The notes beneath the pieces were generated by a model, which was not told the DNA's origin, did not search any database, and saw only the letters and a program-made list of their open reading frames with translations. 64,000 nt of DNA from Planococcus halotolerans (GTDB lineage: Bacteria; Bacillota; Bacilli; Bacillales_A; Planococcaceae). The position numbers and the translations under genes were made by a program. How positions within the stretch are numbered: position 1 is the stretch's first letter; the number at the start of each line of letters is the position of its first letter. Of this stretch, positions 8,110 through 17,347 are shown piece by piece. The stretch lies in contig NZ_QLZR01000002.1 in NCBI RefSeq assembly GCF_003289955.1, forward strand, positions 620,001 through 684,000, written 5' to 3'.

Positions 8110-11100
8110 CTAGACTGTTACCTCTTTTTCTGCTGAAAACAAGTACAGCAGCTTTTCTTTAATTGAAACCTTTAAAATAGCTTCTACTGCTTCAGTATAA
8201 ACCGACAATTGGACTTCGTAGCGGGCTGACATTTCTGTTTCTATGTCATCTATCTGATACAGCCGGTCGGTTTTATAGTCCAGCAGCACCCAGCCATCTT
8301 CCTCTTCAAAAAGGCAATCGACAATCCCCTGGATGATCTGATAATCGCCTTCCGCATCTTCTTTGGCATAGGTAAAGGGAACTTCCCGTTTAATTTGTTT
8401 GGCATTTAACAGGCGGTGCGCAGTTTCACTTGAATAGAAGGCTGCAATTTCCTGAACTCTTATTGCTTTGCCTTCTTCCGGCGACAGAATCTCCATACCA
8501 ACCAACGTGTCGATTTGTTCTTTTATTTCTGCGGCTGACAACTGTCTATCCAGTGGAATATGCTGCATAAGCGAGTGGACTGCCGTTCCGATGTCAGCAG
8601 CTGCCAAACGTTTTTCCTGCAGGAAATCCGGCCGGTTATGAAGTGTCCGCTTGGATGGTCCGATACTTTGGATGAACGATTCCGGTTCATCAAGGCGCCG
8701 CAGCATCTGCAAGCGCTTCATTTCGGAGACCGATTGTTTCGACCGTTTCTCGACAGATTGCTGATGTGGATATCGGTAATCAAATCTGTTTTTAATTTCA
8801 GTTTCAAGATCCTGCATCTCACCTTGCAACGGCGCTAACTCCTCTAACACCAACGGAGCGGGCAGGAGCGATTGGCTTTCGATCAATTCCACTTGAAACT
8901 TGGAATGATGCGGCAGCAAAAGCCCTGACCGATTCATCAATTCTTCTGCATCCGGATGGCGTGCAATCGCAGGACCGATCCAATCCAGATAGCCCTTGGC
9001 ACGGGACCGGACGAAATCAGGCAGCCGGACATCCGGTGCCGCTGTCTTCCAGCGTTCAAAAAGAGATTCCGGATCTTTGACAGATGCTGTCAGGAACAAA
9101 CGCTCTTTGGCACGGGTCATCGCTACATAGAGTACTCTCATTTCTTCCGCTTTCATCTGCAGCTGCTTTCTTTCCTTCACTGCAAGAAACGGCAAAGAAG
9201 TGTATTCGACCCGTGTATCAGGATTGACCGCTTTTACAGCCAGGCCATAATCCTGATCGAACATATAGGATTTTCGGAAATCCATTTCATTGAAGGATCT
9301 TCCGGTTCCCGCAAAAAAGACAACAGGGAATTCAAGTCCTTTCGATTTATGGACCGTCATCAGCCTGACGACATTTTCTTTCTCGCTTAGCGAACGGGCT
9401 GTTCCCAGATCATCTCCCCGTTCTCTCATACGATCGATAAAACGCAGGAAGCGGAATAGGCCACGGAAAGAAGTTTTTTCATACTCCAGGGCGCGGTCAT
9501 GCAGTGCGCGAAGGTTAGCCTGCCGCTGTTTGCCGTTTGACATGGAGCCGACCATCTCGTAATAATTCGTATCCAGGTATACCTGCCATATCAGTTCTGT
9601 AAGAGAACCGCGACGGGCAAGATTTCGCCAATCTTCCAGTTGCAGCATAAAACGCTGCAATTTCTCTGCAGCTTTCCGGTCGATTCCCGTGCCGCCCCGG
9701 ATGAATGTTTTTACGGCATCATAAAATGTCGCCTGCGGAGCAGCCAGCCTTATTTCAGCCAGTTCGTTTTCGCGCAATCCGATAAACGGCGCACGCAGCA
9801 TGGAAACGAGTGGCACATCCTGGTAGGGATTATCAATGACGCGCAGTGTATTCATCATGATCATCACTTCCAGAGCATCAAAATAACCACCGGCCAATTC
9901 CGTATACAACGGTATACCGGCCATTTTAAATTCGTCATCAAAATCACCTGACCAAGTCATCGACCGCATAAGCACAACGATGTCCCGATATTCCAGTTGG
10001 CGCTTTTCGTTTGTCCATGGGTCATGCACATATGTTTCCTGTTCCATCAATTCATGAATTTTCCCAGCGATATATCTGGCTTCCCATTGGGATTTCGACA
10101 AGTCTTCCGTTTCTTCCGATTGTTCTTCTTCCATCTCCGGTTCATGGATCAATGCCAGTTCGATCGGTATATCTTTTTCAGGATATGGAGCTTTATGTTT
10201 CAACGCGGCAGCTTCATCATATTCAATTTCACCGACCCGCTCCCCCATTATTTGTGAAAAGATGTAATTCGTGCCGTCGAGAATCTCTTTTCGGCTTCGG
10301 AAGTTGGCGTTGAGATCAATGCTCATGCCTGTACCTTCCGCATCTTTTGTAAAACGGCCATATTTCCCCAAAAACAGCATTGGCTCTGCCAAACGGAACC
10401 TGTAGATCGACTGTTTTACATCTCCAACCATAAACAGATTGCCATCGGTTTCTTCGCCGGATTTGACGAGGCCCAATATCGTTTCCTGCAGCATATTCGT
10501 ATCCTGGTATTCATCAACAAGAATTTCCTTGAAACGGCTGCGGTATTCTTTAGCAATCGCAGAAGGCTCGCCGTCCTCACTTAGAATTTCGAGTGCATAA
10601 TGCTCCAAATCCGAAAAGTCCACGATTGCCCGGTCCACTTTAAGTGCTTTGTATTGTTCCGCAAAATTATTGGTCAACTCCACCAATGTCTGCATCAATG
10701 GAGCCATTTCACGCATTTCATCCAATAATCTGGATGGCTTCCGGATAAAATAGGCATCCGTAATTCCTTTCACTATTTTCTTCGCTTCATTGCGCAGCGC
10801 TTTTGCTTCATCTGCAAGTAAAGGATCACATGAATCCTTCTTGACGCTCCCTGCTTTTGGCCAAACGAAGTTCTGTGATAATTCGTAAATGCTGTTCCAT
10901 GATCGATCAAGTGCATCTATTGCTGCTTTGATCAATTCTGCATCCATTTGAAAAGTATCCGCTAATATTGCCGGACCGTCCGGCTCCAGGGCGATATCAT
11001 GCCCGTCCCTTGTTAACTGCAGCGCTTCTTCAAAAGCATGGCGGATCGTCATTTTCAAATCTCCGATAAATGGCAAGTCATCAATCGAGACTTCGTCAGG

Positions 11101-11724
11101 CACATTGTAAAGTGCCGGCACTTGCTGAAGCCAATATCCAGGATTTGGATGAACTCTTGAATAATCATATAGTTTGCTGACCAGCACTTCCATCGCCTGG
11201 TCGCTGCGATCTGAAGTGAAGCTGTCAGCAAGACGGTAAACCGCATCCGCTTTTTCGCCTTCGTACGCGGTTTCGAGCACCGCCTCGAGCACATCGTCCC
11301 GAAGAAGTGCAGCTTCTGTATCCCCAGCAATACGGAAGCCCGGATCTATTTCAAGGAGATAAGCGTATTGTTTTACTACAGACAGACAAAATGAATGCAA
11401 TGTCGAAATCTGGGCTTTATTGATCAAACGCAATTGCTGCCTCAAATGTTTCGATTCGGGATTTTCAGCCACTGCTTTTTCCAAAGCTTTTGACATCCGA
11501 TGGCGCATCTCAGCAGCAGAAGCATTGGTAAAAGTCACTACCAGCAGTTCGTCGACAGAAATGGGCTCGTTTTCATCAAGCACCTTTTCAATCATTCGAT
11601 TGATTAAAACAGCGGTCTTGCCTGAACCGGCTGCTGCTGAGACCAGCATATCCTGCCCTTTAGCCCAAATTGCCTGCCACTGTTCATCTGTCCACGTAGC
11701 ATCATTCGGTTTTATCGGAATCAT
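8110..11724 (-). CDS. addA: ATP-dependent helicase/nuclease subunit A
   Basis: A 1204-residue UvrD-type helicase fused to a RecB-family nuclease. It forms with AddB the functional equivalent of RecBCD, resecting double-strand breaks up to a Chi site. Walker A is AAGSGKT (residues 31-37), Walker B is VDEYQDTN, and motif VI is YVAMTRAKERL. The C-terminal nuclease has LLDYKTDR, with catalytic Asp1149 and Lys1151. The length is normal for the family. The ATG overlaps the end of addB by 23 bp; GGAG sits about 10 bp before it. This is the standard addB-addA order. Confidence 0.97.
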   Translation of the reverse strand: MIPIKPNDATWTDEQWQAIWAKGQDMLVSAAAGSGKTAVLINRMIEKVLDENEPISVDELLVVTFTNASAAEMRHRMSKALEKAVAENPESKHLRQQLRLINKAQISTLHSFCLSVVKQYAYLLEIDPGFRIAGDTEAALLRDDVLEAVLETAYEGEKADAVYRLADSFTSDRSDQAMEVLVSKLYDYSRVHPNPGYWLQQVPALYNVPDEVSIDDLPFIGDLKMTIRHAFEEALQLTRDGHDIALEPDGPAILADTFQMDAELIKAAIDALDRSWNSIYELSQNFVWPKAGSVKKDSCDPLLADEAKALRNEAKKIVKGITDAYFIRKPSRLLDEMREMAPLMQTLVELTNNFAEQYKALKVDRAIVDFSDLEHYALEILSEDGEPSAIAKEYRSRFKEILVDEYQDTNMLQETILGLVKSGEETDGNLFMVGDVKQSIYRFRLAEPMLFLGKYGRFTKDAEGTGMSIDLNANFRSRKEILDGTNYIFSQIMGERVGEIEYDEAAALKHKAPYPEKDIPIELALIHEPEMEEEQSEETEDLSKSQWEARYIAGKIHELMEQETYVHDPWTNEKRQLEYRDIVVLMRSMTWSGDFDDEFKMAGIPLYTELAGGYFDALEVMIMMNTLRVIDNPYQDVPLVSMLRAPFIGLRENELAEIRLAAPQATFYDAVKTFIRGGTGIDRKAAEKLQRFMLQLEDWRNLARRGSLTELIWQVYLDTNYYEMVGSMSNGKQRQANLRALHDRALEYEKTSFRGLFRFLRFIDRMRERGDDLGTARSLSEKENVVRLMTVHKSKGLEFPVVFFAGTGRSFNEMDFRKSYMFDQDYGLAVKAVNPDTRVEYTSLPFLAVKERKQLQMKAEEMRVLYVAMTRAKERLFLTASVKDPESLFERWKTAAPDVRLPDFVRSRAKGYLDWIGPAIARHPDAEELMNRSGLLLPHHSKFQVELIESQSLLPAPLVLEELAPLQGEMQDLETEIKNRFDYRYPHQQSVEKRSKQSVSEMKRLQMLRRLDEPESFIQSIGPSKRTLHNRPDFLQEKRLAAADIGTAVHSLMQHIPLDRQLSAAEIKEQIDTLVGMEILSPEEGKAIRVQEIAAFYSSETAHRLLNAKQIKREVPFTYAKEDAEGDYQIIQGIVDCLFEEEDGWVLLDYKTDRLYQIDDIETEMSARYEVQLSVYTEAVEAILKVSIKEKLLYLFSAEKEVTV

Positions 11725-14700
11725 GTTCGCCAGTCTCCTTTCGAATCAGTTCAACTGCCTTATCTGATGACAAAGAAGGCAGTTTTCGGTATGTCTGTTC
11801 CGGGTCCGACGGGTCAAATTGGCAAATCGACCGATAGGAACAGAATTGGCAAGGTGTATCATCTTTTACTTTATAAGGAGTAATAGAAGTAACCCCATCT
11901 AAAATGCCGTTGCCTGCATCCTGGTGTTTATTCCGCACAAATCGGCGGATGATATTCATATCTTCTTTGCTGACAGTACGGGATTGGGATTTTGAAATGC
12001 TTCCATTCTTATTCATGCGCACAGGTATGACGTTCGAATAGCCATCAATTTCACTGTCCATCGCTTTAATGACTTCTTCATCTTCAACGACCAGTCCGTT
12101 CATTTTAAACGACCGTGCCATTTCTTCTTCCACTTCTTCTGCAGTCATCAATTTCGTCGATTTAAGCATCGGGTTATGCATATGGAAATACAGCACTCCT
12201 GCCGGTTCAGCCTGTTCTCCCAACCAACGGTCGGAATGCGTTAAAGCGACATCAAGATACGTAAATGTCTGCAGCGCTATGCCGTGGTAAACTTCCCCAA
12301 GGTCCAGGCCTTGCCTGGAAGATTTATAATCAACTACACGGATATAAGGTTTGCCGTTAATATCTGTAGAATCGATACGGTCAATCCTGCCACGGATATT
12401 CATCTTGCGGCCTCGTCTCAAAGGAACATCAAGCGGCGGAATCGTTTCTTTTGTCCCGAAGCCGACTTCCAAAGCAACGGGCGTAAACCCGGTGACCTTG
12501 GCGTGTTTGCTGAGCATAAAGGCTGTCTGCCTGATGATCGCTTCGAGTTTATGCTGAATATAACGATAGCGGTGTGAACTGATCAGAATGTGATTAACGA
12601 AATAAGGGGACAATTGATCCATTGCCTGTTTCGCCAGCTCCCGGCAGTCTTTATTGCTGAGTGAAGACCAGGAAACGTCCAGTCTGCTGACTTCATCTGA
12701 AATCCATTTAATGGCAGCATGGAAAAGGTCTCCCATAGCTGGCGGCGCCAATTTATACTGGCTGCGCTCTTCAAGACGCAGTCCGTAAGCTGCAAAATGC
12801 GCATACGGACAGCCGTAAAAAGTTTCAACCCGAGACACACTTGATGAAATAGGTGATCCATATAACGGTTCAGCAATTTCTTCCCGGAGCTGATCGGCTA
12901 TATTCGGTTTCGCCGGCTCCATAATCCGTTCAACCACTGATGACCAGAACGGATCTTCCTGATAATAAGAAAGCACAGCTTGCCATTCCGGCGTCAGCGA
13001 GCCACTGCGGATTTGCGATGAGAGATAAGCCAGTGCTGCACGGGGGTGTGAAATATAACTTAAATGGTCTGCCTGCTCCAGTTCCTCAGGATCCACCACG
13101 GCCGGCGTCAGGCTGGCGCCAAGCATATCGATAAACTTTTGAATATACGTTGAAGGCAGCAACGCTTTCCCTTCCTCGTCAGCAATCGGATATGATACCG
13201 TCAGAAAATCAGAAGCGGAAGTGAAGGCGCGATATGCCATGAAAGTCTCATCAAGAAGCTTTGTTTTTGTGCTTGGAGCAAGCTCAAAGCCGATTTTTGA
13301 AAACCACTCGCGGTCTGTATCCGTGAGAAGGCCTTCCTGCTCAATCCGCTTCGGCAATACGCCGTCATTGACGCCGATTACAAACACCGATTTAATATCC
13401 ATCAATCTCGCCAAATCAATTGTTGAAACAGTAATTTCATCAAGTGACGGAGGAATTCGTGAAAATTCCAATGTTTCAAACCCTTCATCAAGAATTTTAA
13501 CAGCCGAAGCCAATTCGAGTTCCTTGTCACCGAACATCAACACAAATTGATCCAATACTTCTATCCACTGTTTCCACGCCTGCTCATGTTCCGCAGCAGC
13601 GAGTAATCGGTGTTCCGATTCTTCACGTTCTTTCAAATCGAGTATTTTATCATAGATCTCCATATCTTCGACGAAAAGAAATAAAACTTCTGCCATTTCC
13701 CTGCCTGTTGAACAGCCATCCAATTTCTCCTTCAGCATCGCCAAAGGTTCGCGGACCATATCACGAACTGCATGGAGTTCTGTCTGAAACGCCAGTTCTT
13801 CATCGGTCTGGATTCCGGTGTGGAATTCCAATCCCCGATACTTTTTATAGAACCAGCGTTTTTCATCAAACCAGCGTTCTCCGTAAATTCCGTTCGCTAT
13901 TACGAAGTTTTCCAGAACATCACTGCGTTCCCGCCATTTCCCCACACTTCCTTGCGGAAAGAAAAGATCTGTTTTAATGGCGCGGAAGACCGGTTCATAA
14001 GAGTAATTTGACTGCACCGCTTCAAGCACGGAACGGCAGAACTCAATCAACGGATGGTGAAGCATGGATTTTTTCTGGCTGATGAAATAAGGCAATTCGT
14101 ATTGAGGGAAAATCGTATTGATCAATTCATCATAAACTTCCGGCTGGCGATATAGCACAGCTATATCCTTATAGCGCATGCCATTTCGCACCTGTTCCCG
14201 GATTGAACGGGCCATTGCATGAACTTCCGCCCGTCGGCTGGCTGCTTCAATCAGGTGGACATGTCCTTCTGTTTCGATTTTTTGCAATGGATAATCATCA
14301 AAATGCCTTTCAACATGCGCCAGCTCACGGTTCGAGAATCGGCGCGGCGATGGCATATGGACTGCATTTTCAACTTGCAGGCCTTCTTTTTTTGCCTGGT
14401 CAACCAGGCGGCGTGCCGTACTGGCGGATTGGAAAAACAAGGCCTGCTCGTCGTTTGCATTAGCTGCTCCGTCCATCGGCAATGCAATGGTCACAGATTT
14501 GGCATGTCTCATCAATTCAAAGATAATTTCATATTCACGGGCTGTAAATGTAACAAAACCGTCGATATAGATATCGGAATTTTTTACCTGGTCAGAGAAC
14601 CGGATTTTTTCGGACAATAAAGCCAGGTGGCCTTCGGAATCTACAAATACTGAACCCAAGCGACTTTCAATCTCAGCCAGTATCAACTCAAGATCCGCAG

Positions 14701-15178
14701 CTTTATCCAGTAAAGTCCTTGGTGCTCCTGCTTCAGCCAACGAGGAACGAATTTCCGTAAGCTCGCCGCAGTCCACGCAATATCTTGAAAACTCTTTGAT
14801 CAATTGTTCAATCTGATCGGTAAAACCTCGTTTTCCTGCTGCACGGCGAAAAAGCTGAAATTCCTCTTTATGTTCCTCAAGCAAGCTGCGGATCAGCATC
14901 CGGTAGCCAAAGCTGTCCACTTCCTTTCGGCTGATGCCTCCAGCCTCCTGCAATACCCTCCAGGCAAGCCGTTTGAAGGTCACTGCCTGCGCGCGGATCA
15001 TCCCTTTCATGCCATCCGCCGAAGAGAGTCGGTACTCTGTAGAGAATGACATTTGATCCGGAACGATGAAAAATATCGGATCGCCATCTGGCTGTCCCTT
15101 TAAGGTTTCAACAATTTCATCTATTATAAATCGAGTTTTACCCGAACCTGCACGCCCATAGATAACTCTTAACGACAT
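11702..15178 (-). CDS. addB: ATP-dependent helicase/deoxyribonuclease subunit B
   Basis: A 1158-residue partner of AddA. It has a Walker A (GRAGSGKT, residues 8-15), an inactive helicase-like fold that recognises Chi, and a C-terminal RecB nuclease (RVVDYKSS). Four cysteines place an iron-sulfur cluster around that nuclease: one in FYGCPYAHFA and three in the C-x2-C-x5-C at residues 1110-1119. All expected catalytic residues are present. It is the first gene of addB-addA. A LexA-like box lies 21-32 bp upstream of the ATG, so SOS control is possible. Confidence 0.97.
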   Translation of the reverse strand: MSLRVIYGRAGSGKTRFIIDEIVETLKGQPDGDPIFFIVPDQMSFSTEYRLSSADGMKGMIRAQAVTFKRLAWRVLQEAGGISRKEVDSFGYRMLIRSLLEEHKEEFQLFRRAAGKRGFTDQIEQLIKEFSRYCVDCGELTEIRSSLAEAGAPRTLLDKAADLELILAEIESRLGSVFVDSEGHLALLSEKIRFSDQVKNSDIYIDGFVTFTAREYEIIFELMRHAKSVTIALPMDGAANANDEQALFFQSASTARRLVDQAKKEGLQVENAVHMPSPRRFSNRELAHVERHFDDYPLQKIETEGHVHLIEAASRRAEVHAMARSIREQVRNGMRYKDIAVLYRQPEVYDELINTIFPQYELPYFISQKKSMLHHPLIEFCRSVLEAVQSNYSYEPVFRAIKTDLFFPQGSVGKWRERSDVLENFVIANGIYGERWFDEKRWFYKKYRGLEFHTGIQTDEELAFQTELHAVRDMVREPLAMLKEKLDGCSTGREMAEVLFLFVEDMEIYDKILDLKEREESEHRLLAAAEHEQAWKQWIEVLDQFVLMFGDKELELASAVKILDEGFETLEFSRIPPSLDEITVSTIDLARLMDIKSVFVIGVNDGVLPKRIEQEGLLTDTDREWFSKIGFELAPSTKTKLLDETFMAYRAFTSASDFLTVSYPIADEEGKALLPSTYIQKFIDMLGASLTPAVVDPEELEQADHLSYISHPRAALAYLSSQIRSGSLTPEWQAVLSYYQEDPFWSSVVERIMEPAKPNIADQLREEIAEPLYGSPISSSVSRVETFYGCPYAHFAAYGLRLEERSQYKLAPPAMGDLFHAAIKWISDEVSRLDVSWSSLSNKDCRELAKQAMDQLSPYFVNHILISSHRYRYIQHKLEAIIRQTAFMLSKHAKVTGFTPVALEVGFGTKETIPPLDVPLRRGRKMNIRGRIDRIDSTDINGKPYIRVVDYKSSRQGLDLGEVYHGIALQTFTYLDVALTHSDRWLGEQAEPAGVLYFHMHNPMLKSTKLMTAEEVEEEMARSFKMNGLVVEDEEVIKAMDSEIDGYSNVIPVRMNKNGSISKSQSRTVSKEDMNIIRRFVRNKHQDAGNGILDGVTSITPYKVKDDTPCQFCSYRSICQFDPSDPEQTYRKLPSLSSDKAVELIRKETGEHDSDKTE

Positions 15179-15198
15179 ACGAACACCCTTCCCTTTTA

Positions 15199-15210
15199 GA
15201 ACGTTTGTTC
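15199..15210. promoter_or_regulatory. Putative LexA (SOS) box upstream of addB
   Basis: GAACGTTTGTTC is a perfect GAAC-N4-GTTC palindrome, the core of the Bacillus LexA/DinR operator. On the addB strand it directly follows a TATAAT-like GATAAAAT, so a bound repressor would cover the transcription start. Confidence 0.55.
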
Positions 15211-15255
15211 TTATTTTATCGCAAACTTTACCATCCAGCCAGTTTCAGCATTTAT

Positions 15256-15885
15256 TCACTTTTTATCCTGCCAATTTTTATCTGCGGCTTTTTTGAAATC
15301 TTCTTCCACTTTTCTGTTCAGCCTTTTTTCAATTATTTTTCCTACTATATAAAGAAGGACTATTACGGTAATAACTATTATGGTTCTCACCGGATTATTG
15401 AATAATGCCCGTATATCGTATCCAACATATGTAATCATGAATACCATTACCGATTTGCCCGCAATCAAAGTCCATAAGTAATAACGCTTGCTGATATTGG
15501 ATAATCCCGCCACCAGATTCACCAGCGCTGATGGAGTAAATGGAAAACACAGCAACAGAAATAAAGGACCAAAGCCATTTCGTTCCACCCAAAGGATCAG
15601 CTTTTCAACTTTCTGGTGTTTGGTCATGAAATTCAAAAATTTAGCCCGGCCGTACTTGCGGATAATCAGAAAAACGCTGTATGAACCGACAACTGAACCG
15701 GCTAGGGATATTAGAAAGCCGAAAAGCAGACCATATGCTCCCGCATTGGCAAATACAAACACAAAAAGCGGAAGAAACGGAAGGAACGCTTCGATGAAAG
15801 GAAGCAAAAATCCGATGAATGGCCCGATAGACCGGTAAGAATCATATAAAGCTGTAATGTTTTCCTGTGAAAAGAATTCTGACAT
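15256..15885 (-). CDS. yhjE: TVP38/TMEM64 (VTT domain) membrane protein
   Basis: A 209-residue polytopic membrane protein with a VTT/DedA-like domain; this fold includes lipid scramblases and undecaprenyl-phosphate or phospholipid transporters. The core motif region FANAGAYGLLFGFLISLAGSVVGSY and the GFGPLFLLLCFPFTPSALVN re-entrant loop are visible, as are three further hydrophobic segments and a basic tail. ATG at 15885 is chosen because AAGGA lies 8 bp upstream; the in-frame TTG at 15930 has no ribosome binding site. B. subtilis also has yhjE near addB. The transported lipid is unknown. Confidence 0.78.
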   Translation of the reverse strand: MSEFFSQENITALYDSYRSIGPFIGFLLPFIEAFLPFLPLFVFVFANAGAYGLLFGFLISLAGSVVGSYSVFLIIRKYGRAKFLNFMTKHQKVEKLILWVERNGFGPLFLLLCFPFTPSALVNLVAGLSNISKRYYLWTLIAGKSVMVFMITYVGYDIRALFNNPVRTIIVITVIVLLYIVGKIIEKRLNRKVEEDFKKAADKNWQDKK

Positions 15886-16025
15886 ATGCTCATTCCTTAA
15901 GCTTATAAGATTTTTCAATTTTTGATTCAAAATTCGAATATTATTATGATATGCTATTATAACTACTTTACACTCTTTACCCGTATTTGGAAAAGAGAAA
16001 TACTTTTACATAAGGAGAGAGGAAG

Positions 16026-16718
16026 ATGGAACAACGCGGATTTTCTGCGGGGCTAAAAGCTGGAGTCAGTATCGCCATCGGTTACTTTCCGGTGGCTTTG
16101 ACTTTCGGACTTTTAGCAAAGACTACAGGGCTGTCGCTGTTGGAAGCTACTGCCATGAGCATTTTTGTATTTGCAGGAGCAGCCCAATACATATCATTAA
16201 CGTTGATCACAGCGGGAGTCGCTCCTGCAGTAATCATTCTGAACACATTCATCGTGAATATCCGCCACTTTCTTATGACGGCTTCGCTCAATGAAAAGAT
16301 GCAACCCGATGCGCGCTGGAAAAAGGCGTTATACGCATTTGGCATTACAGATGAATCTTTCTCCGTCCTGGCAATCCAGAAGGAAGATAATCTTCGCACA
16401 ACTTTTGCAGCCGGCGTTATTGTCATTTCCTATGGAAGCTGGGTCGTTTTCACGGCACTCGGTCATCTGATTGGTGCCAACCTTCCAGAATTCCTGCAGG
16501 CTGCCATGTCAATTGCTCTATACGCCTTGTTTGTCGGACTATTGGTACCTTCGATGAGGGGCAATCGAAAAGTCGTCAGCCTTGCCGCCATTGCCGCCTT
16601 ATTGAATTCACTCTTCTTTTTTACCGGCTGGCTGACGACTGGATGGGCAATTCTTGTCTCTACGTTAGCTTCCGCCATCATCATTGAATTGATAGCTTCA
16701 AAAGGAGGACGATCATAA
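16026..16718 (+). CDS. azlC: AzlC family branched-chain amino acid exporter subunit
   Basis: A 230-residue inner-membrane protein, the large subunit of the two-component AzlCD (BrnFE/LIV-E) amino acid exporter. Family landmarks are the N-terminal GVSIAIGYFPVALTFG, the FAGAAQYISLTL segment and NIRHFLMTASL. The ATG follows AAGGAGAGAGGAAG. Its stop codon shares one base with the start of azlD (TAATG), giving tight translational coupling. Substrates in other species are leucine, isoleucine and toxic analogues such as 4-azaleucine. Confidence 0.9.
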   Translation: MEQRGFSAGLKAGVSIAIGYFPVALTFGLLAKTTGLSLLEATAMSIFVFAGAAQYISLTLITAGVAPAVIILNTFIVNIRHFLMTASLNEKMQPDARWKKALYAFGITDESFSVLAIQKEDNLRTTFAAGVIVISYGSWVVFTALGHLIGANLPEFLQAAMSIALYALFVGLLVPSMRGNRKVVSLAAIAALLNSLFFFTGWLTTGWAILVSTLASAIIIELIASKGGRS

Positions 16719-17023
16719 TGGGTTCATGGATTTGGTGGACAATACTCGGCATGGCCATCGTTACTTATATTCCGCGGGCCATACCGCTGACTTTTCTGGA
16801 GGGCCGGGAGCTCCCCTCTTCAATTCAGAACATTTTACGCAACATCCCTTTTGCGGTTCTCGGTGCATTGATTTTCCCTGCGATTTTTTTCATCCAGGAC
16901 AATATCTGGTTCGGTGTCATCGGTGCAGCAGCGGCATTCGGCATCGCTCTGCTGGGAGCTAATGTCATGATAGTAGTTTTAGGCTCAATCGCCGTCCTTG
17001 CAGTTTACAGTCTATTCCTATAA
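16718..17023 (+). CDS. azlD: AzlD small exporter subunit
   Basis: A 101-residue protein with four membrane segments. ITYIPRAIPLTF-like sequence near the N-terminus and FAVLGALIFPAI are typical of AzlD, the obligate partner of AzlC. The start overlaps the azlC stop by one base, and azlC ends in AAAGGAGG, which serves as its ribosome binding site. The operon is closed by a terminator 6 bp downstream. Confidence 0.9.
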   Translation: MGSWIWWTILGMAIVTYIPRAIPLTFLEGRELPSSIQNILRNIPFAVLGALIFPAIFFIQDNIWFGVIGAAAAFGIALLGANVMIVVLGSIAVLAVYSLFL

Positions 17024-17028
17024 TTAAG

Positions 17029-17066
17029 AAAAGCCGTCATTCATCTTCATGAATGTCGGCTTTTTT
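17029..17066. terminator. Bidirectional rho-independent terminator
   Basis: AAAAGCCG-CATTCA paired with TGAATG-CGGCTTTT, with a T-run. It ends azlCD on the plus strand and overlaps the 3' end of csbA on the minus strand. Confidence 0.85.
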
Positions 17067-17294
17067 GCTGCGATTATACATTGTTGTGGCATACCAGAAT
17101 CCTGCGGTCAATGAAGCGGCATTGACGACGTAAAGAAACCATGTATTGGTGTAACCGGCGTAAACAGCGGCCGCAATTAGCGCTACCGTCAGAACCAAGC
17201 CGACAATATGATTGAAAGTCACTCGGGTGAACAGAATAACGAGAAGCCCTGGAACCAGCAGCGACAAAAAGAATTTAGTAACCATCGACTCCAT
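17037..17294 (-). CDS. csbA: CsbA/DUF2198 small membrane protein
   Basis: An 85-residue membrane protein with about three hydrophobic helices, matching CsbA (DUF2198): LLVPGLLVILFTRVTFNHIVGL, then YTNTWFL. In B. subtilis csbA is a SigB-controlled general stress gene beside uvrB; no SigB box was found directly upstream here. ATG at 17294 is chosen because AGGAGA lies 7 bp upstream; the longer frame to 17351 has no such site. The minJ gene ends 54 bp upstream on the same strand, as in the yvjD-csbA neighbourhood. The function is unknown. Confidence 0.75.
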   Translation of the reverse strand: MESMVTKFFLSLLVPGLLVILFTRVTFNHIVGLVLTVALIAAAVYAGYTNTWFLYVVNAASLTAGFWYATTMYNRSKKADIHEDE

Positions 17295-17347
17295 GGATTC
17301 ATCTCCTCTGATTCGAACTGTCGAACTGTGCAAACTGGCCTGTAAGA

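Noticed and set aside
9997-10313. Two overlapping plus-strand ORFs inside addA, and similar ORFs inside addB
   Set aside because: They are antisense shadows with no ribosome binding site, and their composition reflects the complementary strand of addA/addB codons.
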